Shown: positions 1 through 12,005, counted from the stretch's first letter. The stretch is 64,000 bases of DNA from Timema cristinae (GCA_039000515.1 JBCFYV010011164.1:49421069-49485068), one strand, 5' to 3'. Translations and numbers: made by a program. The notes: generated by a model not told the origin, from the letters alone.

Positions 1-700
1 CACATCACCAACCAGTCAGACAACACGTGACTGACGCCTCAGTCCACGTGCTCACCAATGTGGGTTAAAATATACATTTGCATTATAAAAGTGGCTGGGC
101 CTTTATTTTTACAACTGTAGTTTGAATCTGATAAGCCTGCCTTTGTGGTATGCATGGAAATGCTTTTGTGCTTTTTGTTATTCCTTCTCAATTGTCTACT
201 AAATTATTACCCCCCAGTAAAAATATACGACATGAAAAGAAATAACAATTGCATTATGTATCTATATATTATTTCATATAAATGTGTGTATGAAAACAGC
301 CAACAATGTGTCCAGTTCGGGCTATCTGCCACATACACTAAGTTAATAACACATGACGGAAAAGTAAACACACTAGCATCCATCAAGAAAAGTGGACGGA
401 GAACCACTAATAGATAAATCAGTGAATTTCTTTTTTAGCAGTTTCTTTATTTTTTCAAAAGATTAGCTTAGTTTAAAATTAAATATAATTCCCTGCTCTA
501 TGAAGCCCATAATAGTTTCACTATTCTAGTTAGCTATTCATGTTAAACAGCCGTTTTCTTTCCAACTAATTGAAAAATGTTTTGACTATAGCGCAAAATA
601 GATTAATTTTACCAATGAGCACTATGGATACGAAAATATTTGTAGTTTTACAAAACATTTTCTGAAAGCCTTGTAAATTCAGCGCATCTTTTTTAAAGTA
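1..700. other. AT-rich stretch, nothing recognised
   Basis: No coding exon, tRNA-like box or repeat was recognised; short open frames on both strands have no family features. Confidence 0.5.
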
Positions 701-771
701 TACTTTTTTCTATTTTTGTGAATAGAATACACAAAAAGCTAGATCATAATATTTTAAAGACTCTCCTTAAT

Positions 772-1843
772 CTTTCAGCTTTCGCGGACGACCTTCTAAT
801 AGTGATAGAAGGTAACTCAAGGAGGAGCCTGGAGGAAAGGTCCAATCGAGTGCTAGACGGGCTAGTAAGGTGGTGTAAAAGTGTCAAACTGAAGATGGCA
901 CCGGCGAAGACTACATTCATGCTGTTTAAGGGAAAGATGGTGCAGAATTCGGCAATAAAGGTCGAGGGGAAGAACTTGAGAAGGAGCCAAACGGTCAGAT
1001 ACCTGAGAGTCACTCTCGATGAGAACAGAAACTTCACGGCGCATATAGAGGAAGTGATGGGGAGAGCTCAGCGGGTTATGAATAAGATTATAAGCATTGG
1101 ACAGAGGAGGTTCCACTTGCCCATGCGGATAATAAAGACATATCACCACGCGATCCTTCTCTCTATTGTTGGCATTGGAGCGTGCGTCTGGGCGCACAGA
1201 CTGAACAACGTCGTGCCGGCTAGGGCTGTTTGGAGTATACAAAGGAACGTCCTCTTAAGACTTGCGGTCACCTACCGGACAGTGGCGACAGATGAGAACT
1301 GTGTGTTGCTCTAGGTGTGTGGCCGTTGGACCTTCTAGTTAAGAAGAGGGCAATTGGGTACTGGAAGAGAAAGGACAACTGGGAGAAAGTTAGGATACTC
1401 ACCTCACCTGAAGTGGAAACATCTGAGGATGCAGTATTTGCTCTGTTGAGGGAATGGCAGAGACGCTGGGAGGGCAATGAAACTGGTAGGAGGGCTTATC
1501 AACTCTTTCCCAATATGGTCGAAAGGATTGATACTGTACATCTGGAACCATCTCCGGGTCTGGTACATTTCATCACGGGGAAGGGGTCGTTTACAGAATC
1601 CTTAAGGAAGATGGGATTGGTCGAAACTGATCGGTGTGAATGTGGTGAGGTGGGTACCCCGGAACACGTGTTGGAATGTGCCCGTATGCTTGAGATAAGA
1701 AGACCTAACCAGCAGGACGTGCAAGGGAGACTGGTGGGTGATATCCTGAGAGACCCTCCCATTGGAGGTTCCTAGATAAGCTGGCAGCGGAAGCTTCAGA
1801 AAGAGCCAAGGCGGAATATATAAGGGCACTGAGAGAGAGATGA
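772..1843 (+). pseudogene. Reverse transcriptase C-terminal half (R1/jockey type), two frameshifts
   Basis: The remnant starts at the polymerase active-site box, read as AFADDLLIVIEG (the [F/Y]xDD motif, catalytic aspartates near 786-792). It continues through the thumb ('RYLRVTLDENRNFTAHIEEV') into the C-terminal region typical of R1 and jockey ORF2. A Cys/His knuckle, CECGEVGTPEHVLEC (C-x-C-x7-H-x3-C), sits near 1637-1681. The frame is lost at about 1310, where 'ctct' looks like a 2-bp duplication giving a stop at 1312-1314, and again near 1768; the last segment ends with TGA at 1841-1843. In a complete element ORF2 supplies endonuclease and reverse transcriptase for target-primed insertion. 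This copy lacks the endonuclease and palm N-terminus and is dead. Assignment to the R1 clade rests on resemblance of the C-terminal region and is not proven. Confidence 0.85.
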
Positions 1844-2510
1844 GGACTGGGACAGAGGCTAAACAGATGGAGGGCTAGAGAAGGAAGGAGGGGAGAGACC
1901 AGTGACAGTGAAATGGATAGTGACGACGGAGACAATGACGAGGACAATGGAGGATACGATGACAGGAACACGGGAAGCGGGACTGAGACGGATGCAGGTG
2001 AGGTCTCAGTGGGGGAATATAGGGAAAGGAGAAGGTTGTTTTGTGGAATTAATGGTATACGACCTTCCATGAGGAACAAGGAGAGATGCCGGGAAGTGGC
2101 AAACACGAAGCCTTGTGGGACTGGCATACCAGTTCGGCTGATGGATCCAGAGGTATACTGGGGTAACCCTGGTTATTCCGAGGGATCATCATTCCAGCCG
2201 AGCAATGGGGAAGATGAAGGGAAAGAAATAGGATGTGGGGGGGGGGGAACCCTGTTACTACAGATCCCTCTTCTTGGAAACAAGAAGAGTAGGATTAGGT
2301 CCTGTAAGGGCCCTATGCGTCAAGATGGAGATAGGCGACTGCTCTGCAACCCCCTTGTACCATCGGGGCAATAGACATTCCCGGAGGGTAAGAAGTTACT
2401 TAGGTTAGCTATCTGTAAGATTAGGATAAGATTAGAATAGGATGGGATAGGGACGGGAGGGTAATAAGAGGGGTAGGTGATATAGGAGCCAAAACCTGTT
2501 TATAAATTAA
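772..2510 (+). mobile_element. 5'-truncated R1-like non-LTR retrotransposon
   Basis: The sequence changes abruptly from AT-rich DNA to balanced coding sequence around 772, in the middle of a reverse transcriptase domain, as expected of a 5'-truncated LINE copy. The coding remnant runs to 1843, followed by a purine-rich 3' untranslated region to about 2,510 where AT-rich DNA resumes. The exact 3' end and a target duplication could not be fixed. The open acidic frame in the 3' part (about 1913-2374) has no family features and is treated as untranslated region. Confidence 0.8.
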
Positions 2511-3060
2511 ATAAATTGGATGATGTGTATAGTGGGAAATATTTGTTCTGATACTGTGTAAAATAGGCTTGGATTTAAAATAGCAAGATGCCAGGCCAAA
2601 TTAGAATGAAAATTTAAAAAAATTATTTCAGCTTATTTTAATTTACTTCGTAATCAAGTTCATTGATGACAAATTTAACTAATTTAATAGACATGTATCC
2701 ACACCTATTTGATTACTTCATCAGAGAGAGAGTTTACTATTATTAATTAATAAATACAATACCGTACTATACAAATTACAGACTATTACATTTACGTGTT
2801 GATTTCTAGTTTAGAGATATTCATTATTATTACTATTATAGAGGCATTATAGAAAATCTGGTTAATGTACCTCTTAATGTGTATATAGAAGGTAGAGAGG
2901 AAGGCGTAAAAATGTAGATAAACAAGGTAAAAATATTTAAATTACATAACCAATGATAGGCTGTTTCATAAATTAAACTGTTTACTATATAAATACACAA
3001 TGAGTATTTTTATTTGAAGAGTATTGTTACACCTAGACTAAAGTATACTTTTATAAATAG
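2511..3060. other. AT-rich stretch, nothing recognised
   Basis: No gene or repeat family was recognised. Confidence 0.5.
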
Positions 3061-3545
3061 ACTAGATAGCTGTTGCCCACGGCTTTGCTCGCGTGGAAGT
3101 TGATTATATACAAATACGAAAATATACATATGTATTTACAGATTAATTAAAAATATTACGTTACGTTTATGACCATAACTTGACCTCAGATCAAAAATAA
3201 TGCAAGTCCGATACAAACTTTCACCCCCTTTTTCATCCCTTATTAAATAAAATTTCCAAAATTCCTGAAACACGTATTTATTTGTTTTACGTCAATAACC
3301 GAAATACAAAATTTTGTTTATGTAACTTTCAAAATGACGGACTTTCATACATATTATCATCCCCTATTTTGACCCCTTTGGGGTGGAATTTTCTAAAATC
3401 TTTTCTTAGTGGGTGCCTACATAACAAAATGAATATACAGTCCGAATTTCATGCTTGTAGCCTTGATAGTTTGCGCTCGGCGATGATAAATCAGTCAGTC
3501 ATGACATGTTATTTTATAAATATAGATGATAGTATCAAACAAATT
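3061..3545 (+). repeat. Interspersed repeat with 'GCTGTTGCCCACGGCTTTGC' motif
   Basis: The start (about 3069-3100) carries a TGTTGCCCACGGCTTTGCTCG-like motif known from abundant interspersed repeats in many arthropod genomes. The rest has the pseudo-coding look of those repeats (for example the segment ending 'MINQSVMTCYF'). Which transposon class it derives from is not clear from this copy. Confidence 0.5.
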
Positions 3546-3599
3546 GTGTAGTCAAATATTACAAAATCATAGGGATCTTCTTCTGTTGTTATTTCTATT

Positions 3600-3662
3600 A
3601 ATAGTCTTAAGACGATTAGTATTAGTATTAGTATTACTATTACTATCAGAACTAATACTAAT
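3600..3662. repeat. Short (TTAG/TATTAG)n tract with hairpin potential
   Basis: Several 'attagt' units are followed by the complementary 'actaatactaatag', so the tract can fold back on itself. Confidence 0.5.
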
Positions 3663-3691
3663 AGCTGAAGTCAAGAATAATATATTATAAG

Positions 3692-3975
3692 GTTGATTTA
3701 AATTTGAATTTTGATGAATATCTAATATTTTGGTTCAATGGGTTCCAAGTCTTTGCACCATTCCAATGAAAGCTTCATTTCATACAACAATTGGTTTTAT
3801 CTTTTGTCACTATTAGTTTTTTTGTGGTCTTATTTATGGTCGATAAGCTTTGATTAACATATTTAAAATCTAAGCAAGTTGAAGTATTTATACCATGTAT
3901 GATATCATACATAAGTATTAACATCTTATATTTAATTATCTGTCTCATATTTAAGAATTCAAGTGATCTAAACAA
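3692..3975 (-). pseudogene. CR1/L2-like reverse transcriptase C-terminal relic
   Basis: Minus-strand translation gives the post-thumb C-terminal region of CR1/L2/jockey-type ORF2: 'LNMRQIIKYKMLILMYDIIH', then a Lys/Thr-rich linker, then after one in-frame stop the widespread 'SF..NGAKTWNPLNQNIRY' segment (family pattern SF-x-n-G-p-k-x-WN-x-LP) and 'KFKFKSTL' before the final stop. Only about 90 codons remain and one stop interrupts them, so this is a fossil. Upstream on the minus strand, 3976-4074 contains 'QWWIQGG', a peptide often seen over a different repeat terminus ('cagtggtggatccag'), so that part probably belongs to another element. Confidence 0.65.
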
Positions 3976-4079
3976 TATTTTTGATAATTTTCTTTGCAAG
4001 GGAGGGGGAGTAACCACCCTCACCCCTCCCTGGATCCACCACTGAACTTCATATCTATTAACGTCCCAATCCAAGGTAG

Positions 4080-4262
4080 ACCAGGAAGATAATTTAGGAA
4101 AGGTGCACCTGCATCAGCATATAGAATGGATGGTACAGCCAAAATAAAAATCACACTTGTAAAACCACCCAGTGCAATCGGTCAAGATTAAAACCTCAAC
4201 CTTCACGTCACCATCAAACCGGACAAGACGAGCCTGACGTCTTAATCTACTTGCCAACAGGT
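4080..4262 (-). repeat. SINE family A/B fragment, degenerate
   Basis: The right part resembles the reverse complement of the SINE body and head (flat 'aaaaccaccc', then 'gacgagcctgacgtcttaat'). It is too eroded to choose a family. Confidence 0.4.
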
Positions 4263-4339
4263 GCATGTTATTTTATTTAGCCTAAAACATACCCTTACAT
4301 AAAACATAAATGTAAAATACTCTGATAAACCAAAAGCGC

Positions 4340-5160
4340 ACACACTTTCGTTGATATTTACTCTCTCGCAACCCCTGGGAGAGAGGAAGTATTGTGATCG
4401 TCAAACAAATCAAATTCTAGATGCATGTCGACGTTTCATGAACCCGAAAAAATTGTTTTCGCAATGCCGGTCTGTGCCTCAGGCTAGAGCCGAAACTATT
4501 TCACCGTTCGATCTAAGACTGGCCATCTATGGTTTTCACAGCTTTCCTCCGAAGAATTTTTTGGAATTATATCCCAGGCTTAAAATTAAGGGTGGTTTAC
4601 TTTCAAGCTAGAAGAGAAATAGTCTCTAACGATTTTGATTAAAATTTATATTCAGGTACTGTTTAGTAACTAAAAAAATGGCGCATCTAATTTTTCCTAG
4701 AAAATTGCAGACGGTACCATACATGGGAAGCGGATATACCCAATTTTGATCGTATCTCCGAAATTCTTTGAGACACGAAATAGGTAGTTTATTTTTCCAA
4801 AGTGGTTGAACTATTAAAATTGAAAAAAAACTTTATTTAGAATACATTTTTATAAAACCAATAGTTTCCGAGCTATAGTAGAAAAAATTATATGAAGGTC
4901 TAGGCAATGGGGGAGTTGGTTGTTATGATCTTTGGTGGACTGCGTGCGATGTTACTTTTTTCAATAAATATGTTTCTGTGACAATGTATATTTTTCATTT
5001 ATGCTCTTTGTTGGAATGTTTATGCAACAAAGTATATTATTTATTTTACATATATTACAATTCTTGAGTAAATATCTACATTTTTAGATCAAGGAGCGAG
5101 AAAATTTGTGCGGTGAACCATATAATTTATTTTGTGTATAAAACGACGATTTGTACAAAT
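4340..5160 (+). repeat. Unclassified repeat X, copy 1
   Basis: Begins with 'ctctctcgcaacccctgggagagaggaagtattgtgatcg' (compare 21,556-21,600) and continues with 'aacgattttgattaaa', 'cgtatctccgaaattctttgagac', 'ttttataaaaccaatagttt' and 'atgctctttgttggaatgtt'. The same blocks recur in the same order near 19.9-20.5 kb and 22.7-23.6 kb. No transposase or reverse transcriptase was found in any copy, so it is probably a non-autonomous element. Class and ends are unknown. Confidence 0.6.
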
Positions 5161-5960
5161 TCTTTTTTTTATTGAATTGCTGTATGCTAATTTGTTGCCA
5201 AACTATTTTTAAGAAAAATAAATTGAATTAAAAAATTCTGATTGCCAAAAAGTAAAGATTTTTTTTTTAATTCGAGAGAAAAATAATTAGGATAAAAACA
5301 TAGGTGAACCAAAAAATATAGCCCAATTGACTACAAATAGTTTGGAACGTACTAAGAGATTGAGGATTTTTTTTTTGTGAGCCTATCAACAAATATAAAA
5401 TTTAAATCTTTGAAATTGTTGCGCGAACATATACAAGATAAATCATCTTTTTAACATAAAATTACCCAAAAATTATAGATAAAACTATTTTATTTAAAAC
5501 ATGATAAAGCTTATAACAATTAAATGACAGAGATGTCATTAGTGTATTTCACTGTGGTTTTATTGTGAGGATAGACGAAGCGAATAAGTAATGTTTGGGC
5601 TCAACTTGTCATTTTGACCTGCAGTGTTTACGTAAATACCTAATATACAGACCAACGGACAACTACAAAGAGTATCCTTCTTTTGTTTCTAAACACCAAT
5701 ATGAGATTTAATAGAACACCACATTCTACATGATTGTATAGCTCAGTTTTATGTGGCCTTAAAGATTAATTTGAGCGTTTGAGTTCATTTTATTGGCGCA
5801 CACCGTCAATAAATGCACTAGTGGGGCTTAGTGTTATGGGTGTGCAATAGTGTACTGGTTTCCACGTTACTTTTGTGAGGAAATCATTTGATTAATAAAA
5901 TTACTTATATGATATCAACGACATTAACTTTTAAAATAACTATATAAACTAAGAGAGGAA
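5161..5960. other. AT-rich stretch, nothing recognised
   Basis: Possibly continues repeat X at its left edge; no gene features seen. Confidence 0.4.
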
Positions 5961-5962
5961 TC

Positions 5963-6218
5963 AGCCGCTTCGGTAGCCGCATGGTCCAACACACTATTAT
6001 CGCAATAGATTAGATTGCCGAGGACGGATAGTTTGAGGATCGACTCTCTGTCAGGTGTATTGAGGGTGGTTTTCCTAAATGGTTTTTCACTCTACCTCCA
6101 CGAAAATTCTTGTACACTTCCTCTAAATATAACATTTCTTATTCCTAAAACCATTACTGTAATTAGTATATAGGTAGTATATAGGTAGTATATACGGGTA
6201 GTAAGACGTGGTGTAAAA
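5963..6218 (+). repeat. SINE family B copy
   Basis: Degenerate tRNA-like head ('gtagccgcatggtcc'), the shared body ('ctacctccacgaaaattc') and tail ending 'cgggtagtaagacgtggtg' plus A-run. A ~14-bp 'tatataggtag' unit is triplicated just before the tail stem-loop. Confidence 0.75.
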
Positions 6219-7332
6219 AATATTACAAGAATTCAGTTGACTACACTTTCCATTTTTTCATTGAAATAAAAAAAAGTTTTATTTTGTTATTTTTAATAGT
6301 CTAAATGGAGATAGAATATTATTATACATTTTTTTTCTTTCTTGAGACTGAACTGTTAAAAGGCTTGCCCTAAGAGGAACATTATTTAACTATTCAAAAG
6401 GTAAGTAATATAATTCTAAGGTGTTAATACGCCAAGTGTTCCTCAGGTGTCACTCTTAATAAATTGATTCAATTTTTTTATATAAACCATTTGTATTTTC
6501 GTAAATGTTGGCTACTCTATATTTATGTTTGATATTTTCTAAAAATGTTATTTCTATGGAAATCCAACTATGGTCAATTTTCTTAGATTAATTATAGCTA
6601 GATCCGCACCTCCAAGCAAATGTTGGTACATTCCCTTTAGTAAATCTTCCTCAACCCTAATAAATTAGTGTAACTAAATGCATATATACTGAACAGGTAA
6701 CATGATACAACAAGGGGAAAAAAATATGAGCATGGGTTGGTTCGAAAAATTTATAAAATAAGAAATATTAATCTTTAACTTTAATTTACATAGTATCAAA
6801 CATTAATTTGAAATTAAAATCGCACATCACTACAACACTGTTTGTAAAGTGACGCGGAAATAATACCAGTCGTTAGGCCTACTGAGGTTAAATATTATCT
6901 TATGGAACGTGATTTTTAGTGTTCTCTTTAAATTGGACGGTTTTATTAACTTTGTACGTGTTTTAATTGTAAATAAACTATAACAAACTTTAACGAATAT
7001 TTTTATTTTCTTTATTTTATTATAAATACAAAACTATGTCGAGAAATATTTAAAATTGTACACTAGCTCGAGAACGTTTTATTAAGTTTGGACATAAAAG
7101 AAAAATGTTGGCGAGAATACTCAAATAAAAAATGACAACTATTTTATATATCTGCATAAGTAAAAATCAGAATATTTCAGTTTGTAAAAATAAAATTATC
7201 TCGTATTGTGCTACGGGTTCATATATTAGAACTAGTTTGTATTGTGTTTAAGTACTTTTTTTTTAGCGCAAATGAATGTTGGGTACCCATTCACTATAAC
7301 TGCTATAAAATTAAGAGACATATATAACTTAC
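6219..7332. other. AT-rich stretch, nothing recognised
   Basis: No exon or repeat recognised. If the candidate exon just to the right is real, this would be its downstream intron on the minus strand. Confidence 0.45.
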
Positions 7333-7415
7333 CTTGTAGTGTTGGAGGTTAGCGCCCTTGCTGGAGGAATCCCCAAATTTGGGAGGGCGCCCCCTTGCCC
7401 GACATGGCCCCGGCG
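7333..7415 (-). CDS. Candidate internal exon with an AT-hook-like segment
   Basis: On the minus strand an 83-bp GC-rich block is bounded by a possible acceptor (cttag|CG at 7416-7417) and a perfect donor (AAG|gtaagt, 7327-7332). In the frame that uses two leading bases it is open throughout for 27 codons and reads ...CRARGRPPKFGDSSSKGA..., where RGRPPK fits the AT-hook core (R/K-G-R-P) that binds the minor groove of AT-rich DNA in chromatin proteins. Codon use and GC content contrast with the AT-rich surroundings. Against it: only one exon is visible, the acceptor polypyrimidine tract is weak, and the frame is short enough to be open by chance. The parent gene is not recognised. Confidence 0.35.
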
Positions 7416-7812
7416 CTAAGTGAGTGTTGAGGTGTGCTTCTCAGGGATTCGAACCGCCTCCTCTTGAGTGTGCTGCTGTCCTGTCGACTTCACGAGTCGC
7501 ACTGAAGGCAGCCCGCTCTATTCTCTTTCTCTCTTCTGCTTCCCCTCCCAATCGGCGCAAAGTTCGGGAATTGAAAACTGATGTCAAAATACACGCTCTC
7601 ACGTTTGTCGGCCTCTTCCACCCCCCACTTTCACCCCCTCCCGCCTCTCGCAAATATTTTTTTCTCTCCCCGCACCTGGCACGCTTAGACTCGGCTGCCT
7701 TCGTTTGAGAATCGGGCGTCTTCGCGAAGAGACTTCGGATAACTACGCGAATTGCTCGGTGGCTCTCCAACCTTTTCGAATACTTGACGAATTAAATATT
7801 CGCGACAGGTAA
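7335..7812. promoter_or_regulatory. CpG-rich island, possible divergent promoter
   Basis: About 480 bp with roughly 34 CpG dinucleotides inside AT-rich DNA. A clean donor lies at each edge: gtaagt on the minus strand at 7327-7332 and CAG|gtaaac on the plus strand at 7809. That is the arrangement expected of a promoter feeding transcripts in both directions. The plus-strand first exon would be non-coding or nearly so. A lone 'GGTTCGAATCC' (minus, about 7445-7455) looks like a tRNA B box but the flanks do not fold into a tRNA, so a SINE relic is an alternative for part of the island. Confidence 0.4.
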
Positions 7813-7877
7813 ACTTTTAAATTTTTATAGTTTTTCTTTTTCTTTTATGATTTGCATGAAATGTGATTAAGTTTTTA

Positions 7878-8144
7878 ATAATAATAATAATAATAGTATT
7901 AGCACCGCGTCTTACTACCCGTTCGGGTTATACGCTTTAAGTACTAATTACGCTAATGGATTAGGAATTGGGAAGGTTGAATTAGATGAAGTGAACCCTC
8001 ATTTGCGTGGAGGGAGAGTGGAAAACCATTTAGGAAAAACCCTCCCAGTTCACCCGACCGAGATTCGAACCTCGATCTCCCCGTCCTCAGCAGTCGAGCT
8101 CAACACGACAAGCGCGTTAGCCAACTACGCCACCGAGGCGGGTA
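7878..8144 (-). repeat. SINE family A, nearly intact
   Basis: Reading the minus strand: head 'GGTGGCGTAGTTGGCTAACG', B box GGTTCGAATCTC, body, stem-loop tail 'ACCCGAACGGGTAGTAAG' and (TAA)n. One of the best family A copies in the window. Flanks show only an imperfect 'agtttttaat' duplication. Confidence 0.9.
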
Positions 8145-8403
8145 TTTAGTTTTAATGATAAAGTATTTTGTGTTTAATTGCTTAGATTATAAAATAGTTG
8201 TCATTATACGTGCCAATATGACACTGTGGGTATTCATTTACCGTGTAAGGTAGCAAGCTTACCTTGCATTATTCTGCTATGGAATAGCCAGTGGTCTTAA
8301 CAAACTTGGTGAAGGGCCAGGTAGACCAGACCGACTCGGGGCGGGTTGCGGGCCGCAAACTAAAGAGACATGCTTGCTTAGATTATATTCTCTTCTTTTG
8401 ATT

Positions 8404-8640
8404 TTGCAGCACCTCTTACTACCCGTCCTGATTTTGCATGATTTAACCACGCCAATCGATAAGAGATGAGTAAGATATAATTTAGAAGAAATTTAACCGT
8501 ATTTGAGTGAAGGAATTATGTGATGCCATATTATAAAAACCACTCTCTTTACATATGGCTAGAATTCGAACATTTAATCTCCCTGACACCGGCAAACTAA
8601 ACCAGATGAGCCTGACGTTTAATCCGCCTGCCCACTGATG
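8404..8640 (-). repeat. SINE, degenerate, family A/B body
   Basis: Tail remnant 'cacctcttactacccgt' at the left, body remnant, then a head remnant ('caaactaaaccagatgagcc'). It lies directly beside the family D copy. Confidence 0.6.
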
Positions 8641-8711
8641 TTAGTCTATGGTATCTATTTAATGCAATGTATTTAAAATCGTTAATTTACTTCACATTAA
8701 TTACTGTTTCC

Positions 8712-8972
8712 AGCTTATGGCCTGGGCCAGTTTTTTTATTCAAACCATATATTTTACACTACCGGCTTACTAGGCCTGTCGTAGCTTCATATGGCTTATT
8801 ATCTAACTTAAGACTAGGACAGGCATAACATCCAGTTGCCAGCCCTTAATTTATAAATGTGAAAGGGTAAACTTACATTTCACCAATGATAAATTTTTCG
8901 GCATAGCCAGGAATCGAACCCGAAAAATTTAGGTCAGTAGACAAATACGCTACCGACTGATCTAAGGTGTCG
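8712..8972 (-). repeat. SINE family D copy
   Basis: Minus strand: 'AGATCAGTCGGTAGCG' head with A box, 'TCGGGTTCGATTCC' B box, then a body with 'taagttagataataagcc'. The same layout recurs at 46.3 kb and 58.1 kb. The tail differs from families A-C. Confidence 0.8.
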
Positions 8973-9220
8973 GATTTAAAATCGATTATGTGTATTTTAA
9001 ATATTTAAAAATGTATATTTACACATATTTTTATGTGTATTAGCAAAATATTAGAAGCCGTATTTATTAAATTACGTAGATCAAAATTCCCGTAATTGAA
9101 GTAATAAATAAATTTAAGATAGTTTGAAATATTTCTTCTAAGCTTTTGTTATTTAAAACTACGTAAATGAAATTAAACTTCCTTTTGTGTGTATGTGTTT
9201 GTGTGTGTGTGTGCAGGCGA

Positions 9221-9258
<38 letters not shown>

Positions 9259-10525
9259 TGCAGGCCGGATAGTAATATAAAATTTCTGCAGACAAGCAGA
9301 CCGCCAACATGTTTTTTATTTGGGCTGCAGCTGGGAATGTTATGAAAATCCTGTACTCTACTATCCTAGTCATCTAAAAAGAATTAAAAATACCTTTTTT
9401 TTATGATACTTAGGCAGGGGTTTGAAACTCTAACCCACTAGGCGTGGCCCTGCTAGTATATAGATAGAACTAAAGTTGTCAACTTAGTGCTCCTGTAAGA
9501 AAATCGCTGTAGGAAAGCAGTTCAGAATATTAAAACTTTTTTCTACTCTCAATAAATAACTAAACATAGGCCTATTATTAATGGCATTATTTCATCAAGA
9601 TCGATACGATTTATATAAAGTGATAATAGCCGTTCATGTTGTTCGACTTATGAATATATAAACGGAGCTTTAGTAGTCTTCAGATTCCTACCGCGATTTA
9701 ATTTATAGTTTAAGTTAATTTTTAAGCATTTTATGTTGCAGCTCTTTCTTTGAAAATTCCGCGTTTAATAATAGGTTTCTTTTAAAAATTAAATCCACGT
9801 CTTAGATTATTCCTTAGAGAGCTAAATGAGTGTTTAGGAAATTATTGCCTAAATAAATAAATAAATATTTAATTTAGCTTGATTATTACGTAAACTTTTG
9901 TTTTGAACACTAAATCTAAAGAATATAAATTAATTGCATGTAAGTTAGGACAATGTAGAACTTATAGTTTGTAGCAAAAGTAAATTTTAGAATAAAATTT
10001 AAGCTTTATTGTCAAACATTGACACTAATGATAAACTGTTAATTATACTGTTTAGACAATGTAAAACTTTTTTTTTTTTCAACGATGGCAATTATGCATC
10101 ACGTGATGTTCACCTTCTTGGTTGATAGTTCTTTCTCAATCTCTAAAAAAAAGTACAAATTATTGAAGTTCCAAGCCTTCTCATCATCGGGGCTGGTTAG
10201 AGTTACTATTTTCGTCAAGATTCCAAAGTTATGTATTATTTTAGAAAATATTATCATAAATGTATCCAATATATGGATTTAAGTTATTCTTTAACTTGTG
10301 ATACAATGTGTATTGGATTAATTATCTGCCATAGTCATAGCAAAATTTAACTACTTTTCTTAAAAACAAAAACATTAGTCTTACATTACATTGAAGATAA
10401 AACAAAATCAAGACATCAGACCCCTTTATCACTCATTTATGATGGAAAATGTTTATATGGTAAAGAATTTCAAAATATTGGACGTATCTCGCGTAAACTC
10501 TCAAGCCAAATTAACCGATTAGTCA
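8973..10525. other. AT-rich stretch with one (TG)n microsatellite
   Basis: Apart from the dinucleotide run at about 9,190-9,257 nothing was recognised; a short plus frame at 10,085-10,282 has no family features. Confidence 0.5.
9190..9257. repeat. (TG)n microsatellite
   Basis: Two blocks of gt/tg repeats separated by 'gcaggcgatg'. Confidence 0.95.
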
Positions 10526-10765
10526 CAATCAAGACCCGCATCGTTGGTCTCTAGGTCTAACGAGTTATTCTCATGATAGACTAGACTACAAGTGACGGGG
10601 AGATCGGGGTTTGAATCCCAGTCGTGTTTTATTAAATAGTCTCCCTCTCCATGCAAGTACGGGTACATTTCTTCTAAAATTCTACCTTCCTCACTCCTAT
10701 ACCGGCGTAATTAAAGTATGGGTAAAGCCCGAAAGGACATTAAGACGTGGTGAAAAAAAAAATCA
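10526..10765 (+). repeat. SINE family B copy
   Basis: Head with B box 'GGTTTGAATCCC', shortened body, tail 'gcccgaaaggacattaagacgtggtg' degenerate in the stem-loop, and an A-run. Confidence 0.75.
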
Positions 10766-11599
10766 AATATGGTTGTAAATATGAACCAATCTACGTTCAC
10801 CTATATGAAAACGTTTCTAGGGAATACATCTAATTTTAGACGAGTGAATTAAGTCATTTAGTTTTGATACTTGTTATGTGATTACTAAATACATAGTTGA
10901 ACAAGCACTTGATTTTTAAAAGAGCTTAACCAAGGACAATTCTTACACTATTTATAAAACAATAGGGTCACAAATGTAACTTATTATTTAAGCTCGTAAA
11001 ATATTATTAATAATTCTGTATTCCACTTGGGATAAAAAAACAAAGGTCTGTGCACGGCTCCCCTATCCACTTAACCATGAGGATGGGTTGGTCTTTCTTT
11101 TTTTAGGCCTATGCAGGTTTCAATGAAATGGATATTTTTCCATGGTTGCCAAATAAAACATAATTAATCGAAGGTAAGAAAAGTTAATACTACCATTCTA
11201 TTTTATATATATGCGTTTGTGTAAAAACTAATATATATATACATATACATATATATAGTAAAGGATTTACCCACGGAAACAGATAAACAAGGAAGAAGTT
11301 AAGTGTATATCCCGTAATGTTAATGGTTCGTTTTTACTCGTGTATTGATATACAGTACCTTGGAGGATATGGAGATAAGAAGAAATACAGTACCTGATTA
11401 AGGCTAAACAGATAATTATCGTAGCGTGGCCTAACTGTGGCAATCTGAACTAAAATGTATTCATGACATTCCCTGGTTGAAAGTGAAGAGAATTGAACAG
11501 GCGTTTTTAGATGAATACTACCTTTCTCTCTTGGAGCAATTTTAACGAGGATAGGAAAGTAATAAAAGTAAATACGTGTATAAACCTCGTTGATTCTTG
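10766..11599. other. AT-rich stretch, nothing recognised
   Basis: Contains a short (TA) run near 11,232-11,260 only. Confidence 0.5.
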
Positions 11600-12005
11600 T
11601 CACTCTCTTGGCGGCTGGTTCTCAATCCAAAATAAACATGGCTGCAGGTTAGACCTTCTGGGTATCCTATCTCGTTTTCCAGCGTTTTATAAGGCTAGGA
11701 TGTTAATAGGTTAATTAAAGTAAAGACTCTTGTATCTTATTAATGACTGCCATGGAGGTTGGTTTTCAACTCGTAGCAGATATGGATGCCAATGAGCTTC
11801 ATGAATTCAAATGTATCCATAGTAGTCGCTAACAAAAACAAAGAGGATTATACAAAGGTATTTAATTTCATTAAGCTCTTAGCTGTCATGCCAGTTGATT
11901 TTCAGCTTGTAGCAGATATGGCTGCTGGTAGACCCTATTAGTTTCTTATCTCTTTGATACGAAGGCAATGAGATTCTACCATAAACTTCCCAATTTGATA
12001 TTCTT
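11600..12005 (+). repeat. Diverged tandem repeat, about 139-bp period, three units
   Basis: The block 'gttggttttcaactcgtagcagatatgg' recurs in diverged form near 11,610, 11,750 and 11,888, spaced about 138 and 139 bp, each followed by related text. Divergence is high, so this is an old array. Confidence 0.5.

Noticed and set aside
1913..2374. Acidic ORF as a separate gene
   Set aside because: It lies in the 3' untranslated region of the R1-like element and has biased purine composition.
7430..7470. tRNA gene around GGTTCGAATCC (minus)
   Set aside because: The T arm pairs poorly and no A box or acceptor stem fits.
7424..7770. Overlapping ORFs on both strands of the CpG island
   Set aside because: Open frames are expected in GC-rich DNA; no domain, and splice donors imply mostly untranslated exons.
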